Source: Streptomyces sp. ISL-1
Lineage (GTDB): Bacteria > Actinomycetota > Actinomycetes > Streptomycetales > Streptomycetaceae
DNA length: 64,000 nucleotides
Direction of reading: 5' to 3'
Assembly (NCBI RefSeq): GCF_018614585.1
Contig: NZ_JAGGOI010000023.1
Coordinates: 116,873 to 180,872, forward strand
Shown: positions 58,632 through 64,000 of the stretch, one piece after another
How the letters are laid out: every line of letters begins with the position of its first letter
Position numbering within the stretch: the first letter of the stretch is position 1
Position numbers and translations under genes: made by a program
The notes under the pieces: model-generated
The model's input: only the letters and a program-made list of their open reading frames with translations
Told to the model about the DNA's origin: nothing
The model's database searches: none

Positions 58632-60026
58632 ATGGTCTCCGAGCACGCTGCTGCCCAGGTCCTCGTCGCGTCGAACCGCGGCCCTGTCACATACACACTG
58701 AGCGAGGACGGTTCGCTCGACGCGCGCCGTGGCGGGGGCGGGCTGGTCTCCGGTCTGTCTGCCATCGGCTCCGAGGCGGAAGCACTGTGGGTGTGCGCCG
58801 CGCTCGGCGACGGCGACCGCGAGGCGGTGCGGCGCGGGGTCGGCGAGCCCGGAGTGCTGATGCTCGACATCGACGAGGCCGTCCACTCCGACGCGTACAA
58901 CGGCATCGCCAACTCCGTGCTGTGGTTCGTCCACCACATGCTGTACCAGACGCCGCTGGAGCCGGTCTTCGACAAGGAGTTCCGCCGGCAATGGGCGTCG
59001 TACGAGACCTACAACCGGGCCTTCGCGGAGGCGCTCGCGGCACAGGCGGCCGAGGGTGCGGCCGTCCTGGTGCAGGACTACCACCTGGCGCTGGTGCCCG
59101 GCATGCTCCGCGAGCTCCGTCCCGATCTGCGGATCGGGCACTTCTCGCACACGCCGTGGGCGCCCGTCGACTACTTCCGGATGCTGCCCGACGACATCGC
59201 GGAGCAGCTGCTGCGCGGCCTGCTCGGCGCGGACCGCACCTGTTTCCTGACCCGGCGGTGGGCCGACGCCTTCGTCTCCTGCTGTACGGAGCTGCTGGGC
59301 GGCACCGGCGGCACGGCGATCGGGGTGCACGGGCTGGGCGCGGACGCGGACTTTTTGCGTAAGCGGGCGCACCGGCCGGACGTGGACGAGCGGCTGGCGG
59401 CGCTGCGCGAGCAGATCGGCCCGGGGCGCAAGACCATCGTGCGTGTCGACCGCACCGAACTGTCCAAGAACATCGTGCGCGGGCTGCTGGCGTACCAGCA
59501 GCTGCTGGAAACCCGTCCCGAGTGGCGTGAGCGCGTCGTCCATGTCGCCTTCGCCTACCCGTCCCGGCAGGACCTGGCGGTCTACCGCGACTACACGGCG
59601 GAGGTCCAGCGCCTGGCGGACGAGATCAACTCGGTGTACGGGACGGAGAGTTGGACCCCTGTCGTGCTCCATGTGAAGGACGACTTCGCACGCTCGCTCG
59701 CCGCGTACCGGCTGGCGGACGTGGCTCTGGTCAACCCGATCCGGGACGGCATGAACCTGGTCGCCAAGGAGATCCCCCTCGTCTCGGAGGCGGGCTGCGC
59801 GCTGGTGCTTTCGCGGGAGGCGGGGGCGCACGAGGAACTGGGCGAGGACGCGGTGACGGTGAATCCGTACGACGTGAGCGGCACGGCGGACGCGCTCCAC
59901 GCGGCACTGACGATGCCGGACGACGAACGGTCCCGGCACACCGAGCGGCTGGCGACGGCGGCAACGGCGCTGCCGCCGCAGAAGTGGTTCCTGGACCAGT
60001 TGCGGGCGCTGCGCGAGGGCGCGTAG
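58632..60026 (+). CDS. otsA: trehalose-6-phosphate synthase
   Basis: 464 residues from ATG 58632 (a Met eight codons upstream is less likely). GT20 fold: VLVASNRGPVTYTLSEDGSL, GGGGLVSGL, LVQDYHLALVPGMLREL, IGHFSHTPWAPVDYFRMLP, VNPIRDGMNLVAKE. Makes trehalose-6-phosphate from UDP-glucose and glucose-6-phosphate. It is convergent with otsB; the 303-base gap between them (60027-60329) is noncoding and contains three loose GAAGGC..CGCGC repeats. Confidence 0.94.
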   Translation: MVSEHAAAQVLVASNRGPVTYTLSEDGSLDARRGGGGLVSGLSAIGSEAEALWVCAALGDGDREAVRRGVGEPGVLMLDIDEAVHSDAYNGIANSVLWFVHHMLYQTPLEPVFDKEFRRQWASYETYNRAFAEALAAQAAEGAAVLVQDYHLALVPGMLRELRPDLRIGHFSHTPWAPVDYFRMLPDDIAEQLLRGLLGADRTCFLTRRWADAFVSCCTELLGGTGGTAIGVHGLGADADFLRKRAHRPDVDERLAALREQIGPGRKTIVRVDRTELSKNIVRGLLAYQQLLETRPEWRERVVHVAFAYPSRQDLAVYRDYTAEVQRLADEINSVYGTESWTPVVLHVKDDFARSLAAYRLADVALVNPIRDGMNLVAKEIPLVSEAGCALVLSREAGAHEELGEDAVTVNPYDVSGTADALHAALTMPDDERSRHTERLATAATALPPQKWFLDQLRALREGA

Positions 60027-60329
60027 GAGGCGGGGGGGGCGCGGGTTACGCGGAGGGCGCGGCAGGTCCGTAGCCGCCCCCCTGGACCGGTGAACGCGGG
60101 CGGCCGCCCGGCGAGTCCGCGGCCGGCGAGCGGCTGCTGCCCGGGCCGGCAGAAGGCATCGCGCGGGGCGCTCGCCAAGCCCGAGAGCCGGCTGTCAGCC
60201 GAAGGCACCGCGCAGCGAACACAGCAAACACGGCATCGGCGAGCGCGACCGGCTTCCCGGTCCGGCTGAAGGCGCCGCGCGGCGAGCCCGGGAAGGCGGC
60301 CGTCCTGGTCGGCGGCGACCCGGGCGCGG
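60027..60329. other. noncoding stretch between otsA and otsB
   Basis: 303 bases, extremely GC-rich. Three loosely similar 30-base blocks around GAAGGC(A/G)(T/C)CGCGC at about 60150, 60201 and 60266. No good stem longer than eight base pairs and no gene that I can support. Probably transcript ends of the two convergent genes. Confidence 0.35.
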
Positions 60330-61178
60330 CTACAGGTGCCGGGCCAGCAAGGCCAAGAAATCCACCACCGCCGGCGGGCCCGGCAGCAGCAGGTCCGCGC
60401 GGTCCGCGACTTCTGAGACCTCGGTGCTGCCGCTGCACACCAGCAGGCCGGGCATGCCGTCCGAACGGAGTTTCTCGACGGCCGCGAAGGCGGGCAGATC
60501 GCCGAGATCGTCACCGGCGTACAGCACGGCCTCGGCTTCCACCTCGCGTACGTACTCCGACAAGGCCACGCCCTTGTCCATGCCGGGCGGCCGCAGCTCC
60601 AGGACCATGCGGCCCGGCTCCAGGATCAGCCCGTGGCGCGCGGCGAGCGCGGCGAGCGGGTCCCGCAGTGCCTCGAACGCCGCCTGTGGGTCGGACGCGC
60701 GGCGGGTGTGGACCGCGACCGCCTGGCCCTTCTCCTCGATCCAAGTGCCCTGCCAGGCTCCGACGTCGTCGAGGACACCGGGCAGTTCGGCGCGGGCAGC
60801 CGCGACCCCGGGGTGCGGGGCAGGGGTTTTGACCGTGCCGGTGGCGGCGTCCCAGCGCTCGGCGCCGTAGTGACCGAGGACGACCAGGTGGTCCAGGCCC
60901 GGCACTCCGGCGAAGCCGCCGTACCGGACCGCTACACCCGCGGGCCGTCCGGTGACCACGGCGACAGAGGCGACCCGTGGCGCGAGCGCGGCAAGGGCGG
61001 GGACGGTGCCGGGGTGGGCCCGGGCCTGTTCGGGGTCGGACACGATCTCGGCGAGCGTGCCGTCGAAGTCGAGGCCGACGACTGCCTTCCGCGGCCGGGC
61101 CAGAAGCGCGGCCAGGCCGTCGCGGCCGGCGGGGGTGGACGGCGTCGGCAAAGGATGCGCGTTCGAGGAGCTGCCCAT
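60330..61178 (-). CDS. otsB: trehalose-phosphate phosphatase
   Basis: 282 residues. HAD-type phosphatase with motif I VVGLDFDGTLAEIVSDPEQA, motif II in VAVVTGRP, a substrate lysine in PPGMDKGVALSEYV, and motif IV YAGDDLGDLPAF. Removes phosphate from trehalose-6-phosphate. The first 25 residues are a low-complexity leader. Convergent with otsA, so the two are separate transcripts. Confidence 0.93.
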   Translation of the reverse strand: MGSSSNAHPLPTPSTPAGRDGLAALLARPRKAVVGLDFDGTLAEIVSDPEQARAHPGTVPALAALAPRVASVAVVTGRPAGVAVRYGGFAGVPGLDHLVVLGHYGAERWDAATGTVKTPAPHPGVAAARAELPGVLDDVGAWQGTWIEEKGQAVAVHTRRASDPQAAFEALRDPLAALAARHGLILEPGRMVLELRPPGMDKGVALSEYVREVEAEAVLYAGDDLGDLPAFAAVEKLRSDGMPGLLVCSGSTEVSEVADRADLLLPGPPAVVDFLALLARHL

Positions 61179-61187
61179 GCCCCGACC

Positions 61188-61460
61188 CTATCGGCGACTT
61201 CGCCGCTCGTCCCTGACACGGCGGAGCCGGTTGACCGTAACCGGGTCGTGGGCGAGGGCGCGCTCGTCGTCGATCAGGGCGTTGAGGAGCTGGTAGTAGC
61301 GGACCGGGGAGATGCCGAGCTGCTCCCGGATGGCGCGTTCCTTCGCACCGGGCCCCGGCCAGGAGGTGCGCTCCACGGCCAGTACGGCACGGTCGCGCTC
61401 GGAGAGCACATTGCGCGCCGGGTTCGCCTGGAGCGCCTCGGTCGCCTCGTCGTCGGACAT
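61188..61460 (-). CDS. DUF3263 protein
   Basis: 90 residues from MSDDEATEALQANPARNVLS, with LAVERTSWPGPGAKERAIRE and LGISPVRYYQLLNALIDDER. DUF3263 is an HTH-like actinobacterial family often encoded next to otsB; it probably binds DNA. Nine bases upstream of otsB on the same strand, so it is likely co-transcribed. Confidence 0.88.
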   Translation of the reverse strand: MSDDEATEALQANPARNVLSERDRAVLAVERTSWPGPGAKERAIREQLGISPVRYYQLLNALIDDERALAHDPVTVNRLRRVRDERRSRR

Positions 61461-61506
61461 ACGACCCAACATAACGGCGCCGCGGCACACCGGGCAGCCT
61501 GTCTGT

Positions 61507-62778
61507 CTACTCCGCGTTCTCCGCGGCGTTGGCCTCCTGGCCGATCTTGCCGAGGACGGATGACGGGACGCCCTCCGGCTCGACGGCCCGGCCGACGTTC
61601 TTCTTGATGTTCTCGCTGACCGCCGCCCAGGACGTCTTGCCGACCGGTGGAAGCACCGCGGTGGGGAGCTCCTCCAGGAACTTCTTGAGGTCCTGGTGCT
61701 CCGGATCCTTCTCCATCGCCTCGGACGCGGAGATCGTCACCGGCAGCAGGTCGTTCTGGCCGGCGAAGTCGAGGACGTTCTTGTCGCTGAAGACGAAGTC
61801 CAGGAACTTGCCGGCCTCGGCCTGGTGGCCGTTCTGCTTGAAGCCCATGATCCAGTCGGCGACGCCCATCGTGGCCTTCGGCTTGCCGCCGCTGCCGGGC
61901 ATGGCCACCTTGCCGACCTCGACGTTGGCCTTCTCCGCGGCCTGCATCAGGGAGGGGTGACCGTTGAGCATGCCGACCTCGCCGCGGGTGAAGGCGGCGA
62001 ACGCGTCCTTGCGGTTCAGTTTGGCGGGGGCGACAGAGCCGGTGAGCCCGGCGTCGACGAGGTTCGTCTTCAGCCACTTGAAGGTGGCTATGTTCTGCGC
62101 GGAGTCGATGGAGTAGTTGCCCACCGGGTCGGTGTATCCGTCGCCGCCGCTGAGCAGCCACATCATGGTCTCGGCCTGGGCCTCCTCGGGCCCCAGCGGC
62201 AGGGCGAACGGGTACTTCGCGTCCGTTCTCGCCTTCAGCTTCTCGGCGTCTTTCCTGAGGTCGTCCCAGGTCGTCGGGCCTGCCTTGATCCCGGCCTCTT
62301 GGAAGAGCTTCTTGTTGTAGAAGAGCAGCCTGGTGGAGGCGACGAACGGCAGACCGTACTGCACTCCCTTCACCTCGCCGGCGTCGGTGAGCGGGGTGAG
62401 GAAGTTGGCCTGCTCGGGGATGGAGAGCAGCTGGTCGGCGGAGTACAGCTTGCCTGCCGCGGCGTAGTCGGCGTACGCGCCGATCTGCGCGATGTCGGGA
62501 GCGTTGCCGGCCTTGACCATCTCGGCGACCTTGCGGTCGACGTCGTTCCAGGACTCGATCTGGACATCGATCTTGATGCCGGGGTTCTTGGACTCGAACT
62601 CGTTGGCGAGGTCGGCCCAGTACTTCTTGCTGCTCTGGCCGCCGGCCACGTCGTAGTCGGCCGCCACCAGCTTGAGGGTGACATCGCCGGAACCCGAGGA
62701 GCTGCCACAGCCCGAGAGGGCCACCGTCATGCCGAGTGCGGCGATCGCCGCGGTCAGACCCAAGAAGCGACGCTGCAC
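61507..62778 (-). CDS. sugar ABC transporter binding lipoprotein
   Basis: 423 residues from GTG 62778. Signal peptide with lipobox LSGC (Cys24). Family-1 solute-binding protein: LANEFESKNPGIKIDVQIES, DIAQIGAYADYAAAGKLY, YGLPFVASTRLLFYNKKLFQ, FTRGEVGMLNGHPSLMQA, ADWIMGFKQNGHQAEAGKFL. Binds a sugar, probably an amino sugar or oligosaccharide. No permease genes are adjacent here. Divergent from the SIS isomerase gene, with a dre-like site between. Confidence 0.9.
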   Translation of the reverse strand: MQRRFLGLTAAIAALGMTVALSGCGSSSGSGDVTLKLVAADYDVAGGQSSKKYWADLANEFESKNPGIKIDVQIESWNDVDRKVAEMVKAGNAPDIAQIGAYADYAAAGKLYSADQLLSIPEQANFLTPLTDAGEVKGVQYGLPFVASTRLLFYNKKLFQEAGIKAGPTTWDDLRKDAEKLKARTDAKYPFALPLGPEEAQAETMMWLLSGGDGYTDPVGNYSIDSAQNIATFKWLKTNLVDAGLTGSVAPAKLNRKDAFAAFTRGEVGMLNGHPSLMQAAEKANVEVGKVAMPGSGGKPKATMGVADWIMGFKQNGHQAEAGKFLDFVFSDKNVLDFAGQNDLLPVTISASEAMEKDPEHQDLKKFLEELPTAVLPPVGKTSWAAVSENIKKNVGRAVEPEGVPSSVLGKIGQEANAAENAE

Positions 62779-62860
62779 CGCTCTTCCCCACCCTCTGTCG
62801 TTGCGTGCCCGTGTCGTCCCAGTCGGTCCCCCGTGATGTCCTCTGAGATGAGCTGCGATT

Positions 62861-62894
62861 GTCCACCATGTGGACGCATGAGGTCTACTCCACT
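62861..62894. promoter_or_regulatory. divergent operator region: palindrome plus dre-like site
   Basis: GTCCACCATGTGGAC (62861-62875) is a perfect 6-3-6 palindrome. TGAGGTCTACTCCACT (62879-62894) matches 11 of 16 dre positions for DasR. Both lie 83-116 bases upstream of the lipoprotein start and 136-169 bases before the SIS gene. Confidence 0.55.
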
Positions 62895-63029
62895 GCGTAT
62901 CGCTTCCACAACGCTGTCCCTGGACCGGCGGGCATTGCCCGGGTGCGCCGCGGCCTGCTAAGCACGTGGCGGCACGAAGTGGTCGGTGCCGGTCCCGAGT
63001 AACGAGTACGTCGCTAGGAGCCTTGCCGC

Positions 63030-63923
63030 ATGTCCCGTACCGCAGCAGAGATAGCCACCCAGCCCGCCTGCTGGCGCCGAGCGGCCGAAGCCGCCGCCGC
63101 CTTCGAGGGACTGCCGGAGCCGGGCGAGCGGGTCGCCGTCACCGGCTGCGGGACGTCCTGGTTCATGGCGATCGCGTACGCGGCGCTGCGGGAGGCGGCG
63201 GGGCTGGGCGAGACGGATGCCTTCGCGTCATCGGAGTTCCCGTCGGGGCGTACGTACGACCGGGTCGTCGCGATCACCCGCTCGGGGACGACGACGGAGG
63301 TCCTGGACCTGCTGGCCGAACTGCGCGGCAGGGTGCCGACGCTGGCCCTGACCGCGGACCCGAAGACGCCGGTGATGGACGCGGCGGACGCGGTGGCGGT
63401 GCTGGACTGGGCGGACGAGGAATCGGTGGTCCAGACCCGTTTCGCCACGACCGCGCTGGCCTTTCTGCGGGCCGGTCTGGGTGACATCCCCGGCGTGAAG
63501 TCGGTCGCCGAGGCGGCGGTCGACGCGGAACTCGCGCTCACGGAGCCGCTTGCGGACGCGGTGGTCGGGGCGGAGCAGTGGACGTTCCTGGGTCAGGGCT
63601 GGACATACGGGCTCGCGCTGGAGGCGGGCCTGAAGATGCGCGAGGCGGCGGGGGCGTGGACGGAGTCGTACCCGGCGATGGAGTACCGCCACGGCCCGAT
63701 CTCGATCACGGGCCCGGGCCGGGTGGCATGGGTCTTCGGCACGCTCCCGGAGGGCCTGTCCCTGGACGTCGCGCGGGTCGGCGGCACGCTGGTGGCCCGC
63801 CAGGAGACGGACCCCCTGGCGGACCTGATCCGCGCGCAGCGGCTTGCGGTGACGCTGGCGGAGTCGCGGGGCTTCGACCCGGACCGGCCGAGGAACTTGA
63901 CGCGTAGCGTGATCTTGAGCTGA
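63030..63923 (+). CDS. SIS-domain sugar isomerase/deaminase-like protein
   Basis: 297 residues. Two SIS-like halves: GERVAVTGCGTSWFMAIAYA, VVAITRSGTTTEVLDLLAEL, then the second half WTFLGQGWTYGLALEAGLKM and ESYPAMEYRHGPISITGPG. The layout is that of GlmS isomerase domains and AgaS-type proteins, so it acts on an amino-sugar phosphate. Neighbouring dre-like site and sugar-binding lipoprotein agree. Nothing further is seen from 63924 to the window end. Confidence 0.88.
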   Translation: MSRTAAEIATQPACWRRAAEAAAAFEGLPEPGERVAVTGCGTSWFMAIAYAALREAAGLGETDAFASSEFPSGRTYDRVVAITRSGTTTEVLDLLAELRGRVPTLALTADPKTPVMDAADAVAVLDWADEESVVQTRFATTALAFLRAGLGDIPGVKSVAEAAVDAELALTEPLADAVVGAEQWTFLGQGWTYGLALEAGLKMREAAGAWTESYPAMEYRHGPISITGPGRVAWVFGTLPEGLSLDVARVGGTLVARQETDPLADLIRAQRLAVTLAESRGFDPDRPRNLTRSVILS

Positions 63924-64000
63924 GGCGGGGCGGGCACCCCTGCGCCTACCCCTCGGGTGATCGGGTCTGTGGCCTGCCGCCGGGGAGGGGCCGTGCAGGG

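Noticed and set aside
1..64000. tRNA, rRNA and CRISPR loci
   Set aside because: No cloverleaf-like tRNA with a TTCGA-type T-arm and no rRNA sequence were recognised by eye on either strand. A tRNAscan or Infernal run would be decisive.

Overview
The window is about 64 kb of very GC-rich chromosomal DNA from a Streptomyces or a close relative. The signs are strongly G/C-biased third codon positions, many GTG starts, XRE/DUF397 pairs, futalosine-pathway menaquinone genes, CIRCE-controlled groEL, the BldB/WhiJ-type gene set, and lipoproteins and regulators of streptomycete type. Gene content resembles, from memory, the S. coelicolor stretch that holds mqnD/mqnB (SCO4326/4327), groEL2 and the trehalose genes. 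Most of the window is therefore conserved core chromosome, with one accessory block near the left end.

Layout. 1-3.5 kb: the end of a DUF2530 gene, a CtpE-type P-type ATPase and a frameshifted YcxB-like gene. 3.6-15.3 kb: an accessory island bounded by two direct copies of the 3' end of one gene (the sacsin-like ATPase gene). It carries a long HelD-like helicase with an unusual C-terminal extension, an anti-sigma-type ATPase / XRE / DUF397 group, an HTH protein, and a DUF433/PIN toxin-antitoxin locus. That locus is split by a 3.4-kb element made of Tn3-transposase and serine-resolvase pieces plus a TetR-cupin-DUF4865 operon. 15.3-25 kb: sacsin-like ATPase, DUF3027, MFS, DUF2771 lipoprotein, mqnB-mqnD, cold-shock protein, HAD hydrolase. 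25.2-29.3 kb: a four-gene Fe-siderophore ABC operon. 29.3-40 kb: an XPB-type helicase and a helicase-associated WYL protein, a VanZ protein with a basic tail, a GT87 transferase and a second, standard HelD/HelR. 40-49 kb: collagen-like secreted protein, CutC, HD protein, the murR-like/murQ/murP-like MurNAc locus, and a MacB-type ABC exporter. 49-52.8 kb: a HigB/XRE pair with a broken toxin, a second XRE/DUF397 pair, a secreted S33 peptidase. 53-64 kb: groEL, csp, a SAM-riboswitch-controlled threonine-synthase-like gene plus sulfur-carrier gene, gpgS, otsA, otsB, and a sugar lipoprotein divergent from a SIS isomerase.

Functional groupings. mqnB and mqnD act in menaquinone synthesis by the futalosine route. 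The ABC operon imports ferric siderophore. RpiR regulator, MurQ and the PTS EIIBC form a cell-wall amino-sugar salvage unit, and DasR-like (dre) sites lie upstream of cutC and of the sugar-binding lipoprotein. gpgS, otsA and otsB make glucosylglycerate and trehalose precursors. The threonine-synthase paralogue, the GG-C-ending sulfur carrier and the S-box together point to protein-thiocarboxylate-dependent homocysteine or cysteine synthesis rather than to threonine synthesis.

Single-base frameshifts occur in five to six genes (YcxB, resolvase N-terminus, DUF433, PIN, HigB). They lie mostly in accessory DNA. They look like decay, but assembly error cannot be excluded from one sequence.
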